DNA of 64,000 bases from JAGVSV01 sp040766135 (GTDB lineage: Bacteria > Bacillota > Clostridia > Christensenellales > Aristaeellaceae), in NCBI GenBank assembly GCA_040766135.1, contig JAXGRA010000002.1, positions 1-64,000 on the forward strand, written 5' to 3'. Under the pieces are notes generated by a model, which had not been told where the DNA came from, did no database searches, and worked only from the letters and a program-made list of their open reading frames with translations. Made by a program: the position numbers and the translations under genes. Shown in pieces: positions 8,461 to 16,964 of this stretch (within the stretch, counting starts at the first letter, position 1; every line of letters begins with the position of its first letter).

Positions 8461-9591
8461 TCACATCCTCCTGTCAAGTGGGCTATCGGCGTCTGTGTTT
8501 GTCTGCTTGCGCAATTTGCGCGGGTCGCGAAGCTGATCGAATATCCCCAGCATCATGGCAAAGGGCGATGCTATCATAAACAAAAGCACAATGGTCAGCC
8601 CGCGCGTGCGCGGCTGCGCTCCCCTTGCCTTCTGAAAGCTGTTGACCAGACTTAACCCTTGCAGTACATAGACTGCCGCAAACACATTATACATCATTCC
8701 GCCGGCCAGGAACAATGTTGGGTTACGGCTCAGGCGGCTTAACAGGTAAAAGCCCCCCAACATCCATAGCAAACTCCCGTACTTTTTGGGCACATACCAC
8801 TGGGAAAAAGCTGGTGGCAACATATGCTCAAACAGATGCGTAAGCTGATCGTCGTTGTTCTTAAACGAAACGCGCTGCGCGTGCCGGCGGGCATAGTACA
8901 GGGCCACGGCTGTGCCTGCAACGTTCAGGTTAATGGACATAGAGGAAATCAGCGTAGGAACTACGCCACGCAGCCACAAGTCCACACGCGTACGCACCTG
9001 ATTATACAGCTCTGTCAACGCTTCCTGGGTAAAGGACCATGCCTGCCCGTTTTCTATAAATACCTGCCCTACGGTGTCGGTATTCAGCTGTAAAAAGCCG
9101 CTACGGCTGAACAGATACAGCAGCACATCCCGCTCCGGCAATGTTTGCAGGCCGTTGATGGCAGCCTCGGCTCCCCAGGCCGCCATGTTGCCGCCGGATT
9201 GTGCCTGCAGCATCATGTAGATGGCCAGAACTACGGCTATATAAGCAACCAGCATGATGCCCACGGTATGCCAGAAAGGTTTTTTCAGCCATACACACGC
9301 CATCCAAGCCGCCAGCGGCGGCAGCAGATACAGCGCGGATAGCGCGGAAGCCGCCAGAGAGCGTGACGATATATACATGCCCAGCGTCAGGATTGCAACT
9401 GCACCAAAGGCCGGAGCAAAACCTGCCAAGCCCGCAATCAGCAGAAGAATAAAAGGATAAATAAATAGAATCATGGTGCCCAAGTTGACAGAAGCCAAGG
9501 GCATTGACGCCAAAAACACCGCCGATGCCGCCACCAGTGCGGATGCAATCAGGGCGGCCCGGGGGGAGATGAAGAAACTGCGTTCACGCAT
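8461..9591 (-). CDS. DUF2232 (YybS family) polytopic membrane protein
   Basis: About eight hydrophobic segments fill this 376-aa protein, starting at ISPRAALIASALVAASAVF. DUF2232 proteins are members of the ECF S-component-like superfamily with no proven substrate and typically sit before gdpP and rplI. Here gdpP is absent and rplI follows at once. The start ATG at 9591 has AAGGA six bases upstream; a longer reading has no ribosome site. Assignment rests mainly on gene order and overall hydrophobicity pattern. Confidence 0.7.
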   Translation of the reverse strand: MRERSFFISPRAALIASALVAASAVFLASMPLASVNLGTMILFIYPFILLLIAGLAGFAPAFGAVAILTLGMYISSRSLAASALSALYLLPPLAAWMACVWLKKPFWHTVGIMLVAYIAVVLAIYMMLQAQSGGNMAAWGAEAAINGLQTLPERDVLLYLFSRSGFLQLNTDTVGQVFIENGQAWSFTQEALTELYNQVRTRVDLWLRGVVPTLISSMSINLNVAGTAVALYYARRHAQRVSFKNNDDQLTHLFEHMLPPAFSQWYVPKKYGSLLWMLGGFYLLSRLSRNPTLFLAGGMMYNVFAAVYVLQGLSLVNSFQKARGAQPRTRGLTIVLLFMIASPFAMMLGIFDQLRDPRKLRKQTNTDADSPLDRRM

Positions 9592-9618
9592 GGCTTGTCC
9601 TTTCCGTAAAGACCACAT

Positions 9619-12054
9619 TTACAGGATGATGTCGGTCACAACATCCTCCATCAAAGCTAAAACATAAGGCTTGCCCCGGTCAGCAAGGGGCTGGCAGATG
9701 ATTTCATCGCTGGATAGCTCGGTCATGGTGCCCTGTGCTTGCAAGACTGAGAAATTACGCGGGGCGGTCAGGTTCACCATGGCGGCGATGCGGGTGCCGT
9801 TGTTGCCGTTTTTGTTGAAATAGAAAGCGTGCGAGCCCTTGCCGCCGCGCCCCTGTACATCGATAGAGCTGCCCAGCACGCGCTTGGCATAGCCGCGTTC
9901 GCTGAATAAAATCATTTGATCATTGTTGTCTAACGTACCAGCCCAGGCCACATGATCGCCTTTGCTTAGGCGGATGGCACGTACCCCTTTGGCTGTCCGT
10001 CCCATTTGCGGCACGTCGCTGAGAGCGAATCTTATCAGCATACCTGCTTGAGTCAGGCAATAAACATCGCGGTTGTCGTGTGCCAATGTGACAGTCAACA
10101 GCTGATCGTCCTTGTTCAATCCCAGCGCTATAAATTTACTTCGCCGTATTTCGTATTCAGCTGCACTGCTGCGCTTGATATTGCCCTTTTCTGTTACAAA
10201 GAGCAGGTCGGGCATGTGGGCCAGTTCATCCGGCCCCACCGGCATCATATGCATACAGGTTTCGTTGTCCTCCAACCCGCTTAATATGCCGGACAGCAGC
10301 AGCCCGCGTTCCTTGGGCCGCATAGAGTCCTCCAAAGACATCAGCGGCAGTTGATAACAGTTGCCCAGATTGGTAAATATCAACAGCGTGTAATCGGTCT
10401 GCGTGCGGAAAATATATGCCGGCATCTCCGATGCATTTTCAGGCAGCTCCATGCGCTCATAGATGCGCGGATGCATGCGGCGCAGCTGTCCGGCACGGGT
10501 AAAGAGCACGATGGTTTCTTCGGGTATCGGGGTGTTATCCACTGCAGCGGCCTGGATGGCCTCACTTTCATGCACGATCTCGGTGCGCCGTTCATCGGCA
10601 TATTTTTCGGCAATCTCGGATAACTCGTCCTTGATGACTTTCAGCAGTTTCTTTTCGCTGGACAGGATGCCCTGCAGCTTTTTGATAAGCGCCTGAATCT
10701 CCTCAAATTCCTTGCGTAGCGCAAGGATTTCAAGCCCTGTTAAGCGTTGCAGGCGCAAGTCAAGGATGGCTTGTGCCTGTATCTGGGTAAAGTCAAACCG
10801 GGCCATCAGGCGATCCCGCGCTTCCTTGCCATTTTTGGAGGCACGGATAATCTGCAGCACCTCATCCAGATTGTCTACCGCCACCATCAGGCCTTCTAGG
10901 ATGTGTGCACGCGCCAGCGCTTGATCCAGCTCATATTGCGTGCGGCGGGTGACCACATTACGCTGGTGCTGGATATAGTGATGGATAACCTCCGGCAGTG
11001 ACAATTGCGCAGGTTTTCCCTCCGCAATGGCCACCATGTTGACGCCGAAAGTAACCTGCAAGTCGCTGTACTTGTACAGGTATGACAAAATCTGCTCCGG
11101 ATCAGCCTCACGCTTTAGCTCGATCACTGCGCGCATGCCGGTACGGTCGGATTCGTCGCGAATGTCATGGATAACCCCCAGAGCTTCTTTCTTGTCTTCC
11201 GAAAGCTTCAGGATTTTTTCCAGCATCTGCGCCTTGTTGACCTGATAGGGTACCTCGGTAATGCACAACAGATGCCGTCCGGAACGCCCGCTTTCGATGT
11301 GTACCTTGGCACGCAATATCAATTTGCCGCGGCCGGTGCGGTAGGCTTCTGCAATCTCGCCATTATCAACAAGCACCCCGCCGGTGGGAAAATCTGGCGC
11401 AGGCAAAACCTGCATCAAATCTTCTACCGAAGCCTGGGGATGATCAATCTGATAAATAACTGCGCGGATGGCCTCACCCAAATTATGTGGCGGCATATTG
11501 GTCGCCAACCCTACGGCAATGCCATAGGCCCCATTGACAAGCAGGTTGGGGAATCGCGAAGGAAGCAAGTCCGGTTCGTGCAGGGTATCGTCAAAGTTTA
11601 ACCGGAAGGGCACGGTATCCTTCTGGATATCGCGCAGCATTTCCATAGCCAGCGGCGTCATCCGGGCCTCGGTATAGCGCATGGCCGCAGGAGAATCACC
11701 ATCGATAGAGCCAAAGTTGCCGTGCCCGTCCACCAGCGTGCCGCGCAGAGAAAACGGCTGCGCCATGCGTACCAGCGTATCGTATACCGAGGTATCGCCG
11801 TGCGGGTGATATTTACCCAGGCAGTCACCGACGATGCGGGCACATTTGCGGTGGGGTTTGTCGGGGGTTAAGGACAACTCCTGCATGGTATACAGGATGC
11901 GCCGCTGCACGGGCTTCAGCCCATCCTCGACGCGGGGCAGTGCACGCTCTAAAATAACATACTCCGCATAGGGGAGCATGCTGTTGTGCATCACTACCTC
12001 CAGCGAGGTTTGGATGATTTCAGGTTCGATGGGTGGGGGTGTCTTGCGGGCCAT
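9619..12054 (-). CDS. parC: Type IIA topoisomerase subunit A, probably ParC of topoisomerase IV
   Basis: The DNA breakage and rejoining subunit, 811 aa. The catalytic tyrosine is Y127 in AAMRYTEARM; the region KYHPHGDTSVYDTLVRM has threonine at the position of E. coli GyrA Ser83. A C-terminal beta-pinwheel follows, with a degenerate GyrA box, QGRGGKG. It is the partner of the ParE-like gene nine bases upstream. I favour ParC over GyrA because the N-terminus (MLPYAEYVILERALPRVEDG) departs from the GyrA consensus and no recF or dnaN is nearby, but the box means GyrA-like activity is not excluded. AAGGAG precedes the ATG. Confidence 0.82.
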   Translation of the reverse strand: MARKTPPPIEPEIIQTSLEVVMHNSMLPYAEYVILERALPRVEDGLKPVQRRILYTMQELSLTPDKPHRKCARIVGDCLGKYHPHGDTSVYDTLVRMAQPFSLRGTLVDGHGNFGSIDGDSPAAMRYTEARMTPLAMEMLRDIQKDTVPFRLNFDDTLHEPDLLPSRFPNLLVNGAYGIAVGLATNMPPHNLGEAIRAVIYQIDHPQASVEDLMQVLPAPDFPTGGVLVDNGEIAEAYRTGRGKLILRAKVHIESGRSGRHLLCITEVPYQVNKAQMLEKILKLSEDKKEALGVIHDIRDESDRTGMRAVIELKREADPEQILSYLYKYSDLQVTFGVNMVAIAEGKPAQLSLPEVIHHYIQHQRNVVTRRTQYELDQALARAHILEGLMVAVDNLDEVLQIIRASKNGKEARDRLMARFDFTQIQAQAILDLRLQRLTGLEILALRKEFEEIQALIKKLQGILSSEKKLLKVIKDELSEIAEKYADERRTEIVHESEAIQAAAVDNTPIPEETIVLFTRAGQLRRMHPRIYERMELPENASEMPAYIFRTQTDYTLLIFTNLGNCYQLPLMSLEDSMRPKERGLLLSGILSGLEDNETCMHMMPVGPDELAHMPDLLFVTEKGNIKRSSAAEYEIRRSKFIALGLNKDDQLLTVTLAHDNRDVYCLTQAGMLIRFALSDVPQMGRTAKGVRAIRLSKGDHVAWAGTLDNNDQMILFSERGYAKRVLGSSIDVQGRGGKGSHAFYFNKNGNNGTRIAAMVNLTAPRNFSVLQAQGTMTELSSDEIICQPLADRGKPYVLALMEDVVTDIIL

Positions 12055-12063
12055 ACTATCTCC

Positions 12064-14037
12064 TTACTGAGCGGGGGCAGGCTGTGCCGTGGGGCGTTTT
12101 TCATCAAAATCATCCTGGCGGGAAAAATCTGCATGCTTGGCGATGTACTCGCGCCGGGGTTCCACCTTGTCACCCATCAGCAGGCTGATCATATGCTCCG
12201 CCTCGATGCCATCTTCAATGGTTACCTGCATCAATTTTCGGCGCGCAGGATCCATAGTCGTTTCCCATAGCTGTTCGGGGTTCATCTCGCCCAAGCCCTT
12301 ATAGCGCTGCAGCGTATAGTTTTTTAAGCCTGCGGTGATTTCCTGCAATTCTTTGTCGTTGTACGCATATCGATCGCCACTGCTATGCCGTACCAAGTAC
12401 AGCGGCGGCATGCCGATGTACACATGCCCCTTGGCCACCAGCTCGCGCATATAGCGGAAGAAGAACGTAAGCAGAATCGCCCGAATGTGTGCGCCGTCCT
12501 GGTCTGCATCCGAGAGAATAATAATTTTATCGTATTTCAAGGACGATATATCAAAATCCTCATCAATGTTGGTGCCTAATGCGGTGATGATGGAACGGAA
12601 CTCCTCATTGTTCAGCACCTGGTCAATACGTTTCTTTTCAGCGTTCAAGGGTTTTCCGCGCAATGGCAGCACGGCCTGAAAGCGCCGGTCGCGCCCTTGT
12701 TTCGCACTGCCGCCAGCGCTGTCGCCTTCTACAATAAGCAGCTCATTTTCCGACGCGTTGCGCCCGGTACAGCTGGACAACTTGCCCACCAATGGGGCGG
12801 CCTCCAGCGCATTGCGGGTGCGAGCTACCTCGCGCGCCTTGCGCGCTGCTTCGCGCACCTTGGCTGAGCGCACAGATTTTTCGATAATCTGCGCGGCCAA
12901 GTCGGCATTTTTTAAATCCTCCAAAAACTCCGTCAGCCGTTGCGTCACAATGGCTTCAACAGCAGGGCGGGCTTCGGTGTTGCCCAGGCGGCCTTTGGTC
13001 TGCCCTTCAAATTGTGGGTTTTTGATTTTGATGGTCAGCACTGCGGTTAGGCCCTCACGGAAATCCTCCCCGGACAGATTGGCATCCTTTTCCTTGAGTG
13101 TACCAATCCTACGTGCGTATTCGTTCAGGCATTTGGTCAGCGCTGCACGAAATCCAATCTCGTGCGCACCGCCCTCCACAGTAGGGATATTATTGACGTA
13201 AGAAAATACTGATTCGGTATAGGCATCGGTATACTGCATGGCTACCTGGCAGAGGATATCGTCCTTGTTGCCCTCCAGCACAATGGGATCCGGGTGCATG
13301 ACAGCCTTATCGTTGGTAAGGAAGCGCACATAGTCCGCAATACCGCCCTCAAACTGATACTCCGCCACTGTAGTCTGGGGCGCAGTTTCGTCCGTTAAGG
13401 TAATGCGAACGCCGCGGTTTAGGTAGGCCAACTCGCGCAGACGGCGGGAGATTACCTCGCCGTTGAAGCGCGTGTCTTCAAATACCTTGCTGTCGGGCAT
13501 AAAGCGCACCAGCGTGCCGCGCTTGCGGGTGTTGCCCACACGTGTCAATTCGGTAACAGGTTTACCGGGGTGGATTTTCTTGTCCTTGGAATCATACACA
13601 CTTTCAAAGCGCATCTGCCAATGTGTCCAGTCACGGTAGGAATCCACCGTCAGCCAGGAGGATAGCGCGTTGACCACGCTGGCACCAACACCATGCAAAC
13701 CGCCGGAGTAGCCATAGCTTTGATGGCCAAACTTGCCGCCTGCATGCAGCTTGGTATAAATCAATTCAACGCCCGAAATGCCCAACGTGGGGTGTTTATC
13801 TACCGGCACGCCCCGGCCATCATCCCACACGCTGCAGGAACCATCCTTGTGCAGGGTTACAGCAATCTCGGTGGCATGTCCGTCGGCAGCCTCATCAATA
13901 GCATTGTCTACAATTTCCCACAGCAAGTGATGCAGGCCGCGCACACCGGTGGTGCCGATGTACATGCCCGGCCGCATACGGACGGCCTCCAGACCTTCGA
14001 GAACTTCAATATTTTTAGATGTATAGGCCTGGGTCAT
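12064..14037 (-). CDS. parE: Type IIA topoisomerase subunit B, probably ParE of topoisomerase IV
   Basis: The ATPase subunit, 657 aa. The GHKL domain starts at NIEVLEGLEAVRMRPGMYIG, with EIVDNAIDEA and GLHGVGASVVNALS; the TOPRIM domain has EGDSAGGSAKQGRDR, PLRGKPLNAEKK and SDADQDGAHIRA. The last motif and the GHVYIGMPPLYLV ending resemble clostridial ParE more than GyrB. AAAGGAGT precedes the ATG at 14037; a longer open frame upstream includes the promoter region and is not coding. It heads the operon parE-parC-DUF2232-rplI-dnaB-yhaM. Confidence 0.85.
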   Translation of the reverse strand: MTQAYTSKNIEVLEGLEAVRMRPGMYIGTTGVRGLHHLLWEIVDNAIDEAADGHATEIAVTLHKDGSCSVWDDGRGVPVDKHPTLGISGVELIYTKLHAGGKFGHQSYGYSGGLHGVGASVVNALSSWLTVDSYRDWTHWQMRFESVYDSKDKKIHPGKPVTELTRVGNTRKRGTLVRFMPDSKVFEDTRFNGEVISRRLRELAYLNRGVRITLTDETAPQTTVAEYQFEGGIADYVRFLTNDKAVMHPDPIVLEGNKDDILCQVAMQYTDAYTESVFSYVNNIPTVEGGAHEIGFRAALTKCLNEYARRIGTLKEKDANLSGEDFREGLTAVLTIKIKNPQFEGQTKGRLGNTEARPAVEAIVTQRLTEFLEDLKNADLAAQIIEKSVRSAKVREAARKAREVARTRNALEAAPLVGKLSSCTGRNASENELLIVEGDSAGGSAKQGRDRRFQAVLPLRGKPLNAEKKRIDQVLNNEEFRSIITALGTNIDEDFDISSLKYDKIIILSDADQDGAHIRAILLTFFFRYMRELVAKGHVYIGMPPLYLVRHSSGDRYAYNDKELQEITAGLKNYTLQRYKGLGEMNPEQLWETTMDPARRKLMQVTIEDGIEAEHMISLLMGDKVEPRREYIAKHADFSRQDDFDEKRPTAQPAPAQ

Positions 14038-14091
14038 CGAATACTCCTTTACATAATCAATCAGCCGAAATGTAATTGCGGCCGTACATAC

Positions 14092-14097
14092 ATTATA
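14092..14097 (-). promoter_or_regulatory. Extended -10 promoter element for the parE operon
   Basis: On the minus strand a perfect TATAAT (14097-14092) is preceded by TGT, giving the extended -10 pattern TGnTATAAT. No good -35 is seen, which is acceptable for extended -10 promoters. The parE start is about 55 bases downstream. Confidence 0.55.
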
Positions 14098-14177
14098 ACA
14101 CACATACTTAGCCAGCACGCTAATAATAACGCTGTGCCATAGGCATGATAGCGTAATAAAATGTCATCCCATCTGAG

Positions 14178-14609
14178 TTACGGCATAGGGGAAGGGCTAG
14201 GCTGTGGTGCCATGGTTTGCGCGGCATCTGCAAACAGGGCTGCCATCGTTTCAGCACCTGCCATGCCGTCACTCTTTAGGTTGTGCTGGGCCTGAAAAAT
14301 CTCCACCGCCGTGCGTGTGCCGCCGCCAAATCGGCCGTCAATCTCACCAATATAGTAACCTAACGCCTGCAGCCGTTGCTGCAGGTGCTCTACTTCAGGC
14401 CCTATGGAACCGGAGCGCAGGAGCATCTCTGTAGGCCTGGCAAAGAGGGTAGGCGGGGCCAGCGTGGGGGCAGGGGTAATGCTTTCCAGATAGGCCAGTT
14501 CCTGTTGCTTACATTTGAGATCATTGGACGCCCACAACACAGCAACCAGCAATAGGGCTGTCAGAATCAGACTAATCACGGGGACAAGCTTGCCTTTCAA
14601 TTTGGGCAT
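14178..14609 (-). CDS. Membrane-anchored peptidoglycan-binding domain protein
   Basis: A short N-terminal membrane anchor (VISLILTALLLVAVLWA, residues 10-26) is followed by a proline and threonine rich linker and one PG_binding_1 repeat at about residues 62-125 (GPEVEHLQQRLQALGYY, IDGRFGGGTRTAVEIFQAQH). A second proline-rich tail ends the 143-aa protein. Such domains anchor proteins to cell-wall glycan; no catalytic domain is attached, so it may be a structural or recruiting protein. AAAGGAG precedes the ATG and a promoter is at 14635-14664. Confidence 0.82.
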   Translation of the reverse strand: MPKLKGKLVPVISLILTALLLVAVLWASNDLKCKQQELAYLESITPAPTLAPPTLFARPTEMLLRSGSIGPEVEHLQQRLQALGYYIGEIDGRFGGGTRTAVEIFQAQHNLKSDGMAGAETMAALFADAAQTMAPQPSPSPMP

Positions 14610-14634
14610 AATGGCTCCTTTCGCAGATATTGGC

Positions 14635-14664
14635 AGTATAATTTGCCTTGATTCCTTATGTCAA
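14635..14664 (-). promoter_or_regulatory. Promoter for the peptidoglycan-binding protein gene
   Basis: On the minus strand -35 TTGACA (14664-14659) and -10 TATACT (14640-14635) are 18 bases apart. It is divergent from the promoter of the glycosyltransferase gene, with the two -35 boxes only a few bases apart. Confidence 0.75.
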
Positions 14665-14671
14665 CGCAGGT

Positions 14672-14700
14672 TTGCACCCGGTGCCATGATGTGCTACACT
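14672..14700 (+). promoter_or_regulatory. Promoter for the glycosyltransferase-mntP pair
   Basis: -35 TTGCAC (14672-14677) and -10 TACACT (14695-14700) are 17 bases apart, with TGC directly before the -10. The start codon at 14732 lies 31 bases downstream. Confidence 0.6.
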
Positions 14701-14731
14701 TTCTTGACTGTAAATGAGAGGAACAGGTGGT

Positions 14732-15535
14732 ATGGTCAACCCGACAGTAAGCGTCATCATCCCGGTTTATAATGCACAAAAGCACTTGTGCGATGCTGTG
14801 AAAAGCGTATTGGATCAGGTACCTCAACAATCGGAGATTATATTAATTAACGATGGCAGCAAGGATGACAGCCTGCAGGTGTGTCAGCAGTTATCAAGCA
14901 AGGATGGCCGCATCCGTGTGATTGATCAGGCAAATGCCGGGCCAGGTGCGGCACGCAATGCAGGCCTTGATGTTGCAACAGGAGAATTTATCCTTTTTGT
15001 AGACAGCGATGATATGTTGCTGGAGGGTGCCGTTGACCGCCTGCTGGATGCCATAAAAGGTCATGATCTTGTCATTGCCGCTTTTATATTCAAGCAATCC
15101 AACCGTACTGCTACAGTGCGCAGCCTGGTAAAGCAGGATTGCTCAATGGACAAGACCACTTTTCTGGATGCGTATGTGCGCCGGCCAGGCAGTTTTTACT
15201 ACAGCGTGCTGTGGAATAAGCTGTATCGTCGCAGCCTTATTGAAGGGATGAACCTTCGCTTCCGCACCGACATCGCCTGGGGAGAGGACTATGTGTTCAA
15301 TACATATTATAATGGAGCGGTAAACAGCGTGGCATTTTTAAAGGACAGTGTATATCAGTACAACCGCAACATCAAAAGCCAAACCTGGCGTACACTGTTT
15401 GATTTGGTTCCGAACATCCGTGTCAAAATCATCCTATACAAGGCTTTGCGCGCGTTGTATCAACGCAAAGGGCTGTACCACAAGTATTGGTGGTACGTGA
15501 ACCGCTATGTTTTTAACGCAACATTATTCAACTGA
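14732..15535 (+). CDS. Family 2 glycosyltransferase
   Basis: A GT-A fold inverting transferase of 267 aa. VSVIIPVYNAQKHLCDAVKSV starts the nucleotide-binding half, ILINDGSKDDSL carries the first acidic pair and LFVDSDDM is the metal-binding D-x-D region. The C-terminal half, with IAWGEDYVFNTYY, resembles the capsular and teichoic side-chain group (EpsH/WcaA-like); the donor and acceptor cannot be read. There is no membrane segment. The ATG at 14732 has AGAGGA upstream; a more upstream ATG at 14714 has none. Confidence 0.85.
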   Translation: MVNPTVSVIIPVYNAQKHLCDAVKSVLDQVPQQSEIILINDGSKDDSLQVCQQLSSKDGRIRVIDQANAGPGAARNAGLDVATGEFILFVDSDDMLLEGAVDRLLDAIKGHDLVIAAFIFKQSNRTATVRSLVKQDCSMDKTTFLDAYVRRPGSFYYSVLWNKLYRRSLIEGMNLRFRTDIAWGEDYVFNTYYNGAVNSVAFLKDSVYQYNRNIKSQTWRTLFDLVPNIRVKIILYKALRALYQRKGLYHKYWWYVNRYVFNATLFN

Positions 15536-15557
15536 TCTTTGCTTTAGAGGATAATGC

Positions 15558-16130
15558 ATGACCTATTGGGAACTGATCCTTTTGTCTGCCGGACTGGCCA
15601 TGGACGCATTTGCTGCAGCTATCTGTAAAGGGGCATGTATTCGCCGGGGAGCATATCATGTCAATTTACAAATAGCAGCCTCGTTTGGCATATTCCAGGC
15701 CGTGATGCCGCTGATTGGTTATTTCCTGGGGCAGCAGTTCAGCGCATATATTGAACAATTTGATCACTGGGTGGCCTTTGGCCTGTTGGCTCTGATTGGC
15801 GGGAAAATGATCTGGGACGTGGCAAACGGGAATGGCGAAGAGGAACAAACTGGCGTACCTGTGCGCTTTGGCGAGCTTATGCTGCTGTCATTGGCCACCA
15901 GCATTGATGCGCTGGTAGTAGGCGTTGCTCTGGCTTTTCTGAATGCCAATGTTTTTGTATCGGTTGCTTTTATTGGGTGCATTACATTTGTCATTTCGCT
16001 GGCGGGCACGTCCATCGGGTGCAGGTTTGGCACCCGGTTTGAAAGCCAGGCGCAGCTGGCGGGCGGCAGTGTGCTCATTTTGTTGGGTACAAAAATTCTG
16101 TTGGAACATTTGGGAATCCTGCCAATTTGA
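15558..16130 (+). CDS. mntP: Manganese efflux pump MntP
   Basis: The 190-aa protein has six hydrophobic segments in two repeats. The acidic motif is present in each half: GLAMDAFAAAICKG and LATSIDALVVGVALAF. MntP exports Mn2+ across the cytoplasmic membrane. In many bacteria it is under a yybP-ykoY riboswitch, but here only 22 bases separate it from the glycosyltransferase and no aptamer fits, so it seems to be transcribed with that gene. AGAGGA lies upstream of the ATG. Confidence 0.92.
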   Translation: MTYWELILLSAGLAMDAFAAAICKGACIRRGAYHVNLQIAASFGIFQAVMPLIGYFLGQQFSAYIEQFDHWVAFGLLALIGGKMIWDVANGNGEEEQTGVPVRFGELMLLSLATSIDALVVGVALAFLNANVFVSVAFIGCITFVISLAGTSIGCRFGTRFESQAQLAGGSVLILLGTKILLEHLGILPI

Positions 16131-16140
16131 TCCAGCACAA

Positions 16141-16173
16141 ATCATCCCCGCAGCGCAAGGCTACGGGGATGAT
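16141..16173. terminator. Strong hairpin between convergent mntP and the TPM gene
   Basis: The arms 16141-16154 and 16160-16173 pair over 14 positions with one mismatch and a 5-base loop. The T-tracts on both sides are short (CTATTTGTC on plus, TTGTG on minus), so it probably acts in both directions but may be leaky or need Rho. Confidence 0.65.
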
Positions 16174-16193
16174 GCTATTTGTCAAAGATATTG

Positions 16194-16964
16194 TTACAGC
16201 TTGCCGCCGCGACTGCTGTAGGATGTACCGCTGCTGCTGGTGAAGCTGCTGCCACCTCCGCTGCTGGACTTGGGTTTCTCGATTTTCCTGCGCACCACGG
16301 TTTCATACAGGTACAGATCATGCGCCTGTGTCACGTTAAGCGTATCACACATGGCATAACGATCGGCTGCAGTTTGACGGCGTGCGGTTTTTAGTTTTGC
16401 TTTCATGGTTAGCGCAGAAATCAGGGCCACTACAAAGCCTGCAACAAGCCCATAGACTCCATACTTTCCAGCCACCTCAGCGGGAGTAGAAGGTGTGACA
16501 GACGTGCGCAGATACTCACCATACGCTTGGAACATACCAAAGTAATCGCGATCACGCGCGTATGGACGCACAACATCAAACAGCGCATCATCCCCCTGAG
16601 CGCCCAGCATGCTTTTCCCCGTGCCGCGCGCGGCCTCCCATATTTCACCGTTTGGCCCCGAATGTGGGTTGAATATCAACGCCACGCCGTTGGGATATTG
16701 CTGCGGGCTGCGCAATTTTTCATAGTATTCAGCTGCATAACGGTCACCGGCCATAGATTGATAATCATTGGCCGTGATAATCAGGCTGTCAAACCCCAGA
16801 TCATCGTAGATGGCTTGCAGTTGCTCGTTCAGTTGAGCTTCCTGCTGGTCTGTCAGCACATCAGCCAGATCTGCCACGTGCTGCAAGGGTTGTTCCTGTG
16901 CACTGGCCAACAGGGTTGCCACCATCACGATAGCCAACAGGCCGAAAAACACACGCCTTTTCAT
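16194..16964 (-). CDS. TPM domain membrane protein
   Basis: A signal peptide or anchor (RRVFFGLLAIVMVATLLASA) is followed by a TPM domain at about residues 32-150 (HVADLADVLTDQQEAQLNEQ, DSLIITANDY, GVALIF). A second membrane segment (VYGLVAGFVVALISALTM) and a basic cytoplasmic tail ending in a serine and glycine rich stretch complete the 256 aa. TPM domains occur in thylakoid and bacterial membrane proteins, some with phosphatase activity; the function here is unknown. The ATG overlaps the stop of the zinc-ribbon gene (ATGA), so the pair is translationally coupled. The start at 16964 leaves out an improbable 27-residue extension. Confidence 0.82.
   Translation of the reverse strand: MKRRVFFGLLAIVMVATLLASAQEQPLQHVADLADVLTDQQEAQLNEQLQAIYDDLGFDSLIITANDYQSMAGDRYAAEYYEKLRSPQQYPNGVALIFNPHSGPNGEIWEAARGTGKSMLGAQGDDALFDVVRPYARDRDYFGMFQAYGEYLRTSVTPSTPAEVAGKYGVYGLVAGFVVALISALTMKAKLKTARRQTAADRYAMCDTLNVTQAHDLYLYETVVRRKIEKPKSSSGGGSSFTSSSGTSYSSRGGKL

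Noticed and set aside
9619..12054. Quinolone resistance inferred from threonine at the GyrA Ser83 position
   Set aside because: Threonine is found naturally at this site in some clostridia, so resistance cannot be concluded.
15536..15558. yybP-ykoY manganese riboswitch before mntP
   Set aside because: The gap is only 22 bases and cannot hold the aptamer.
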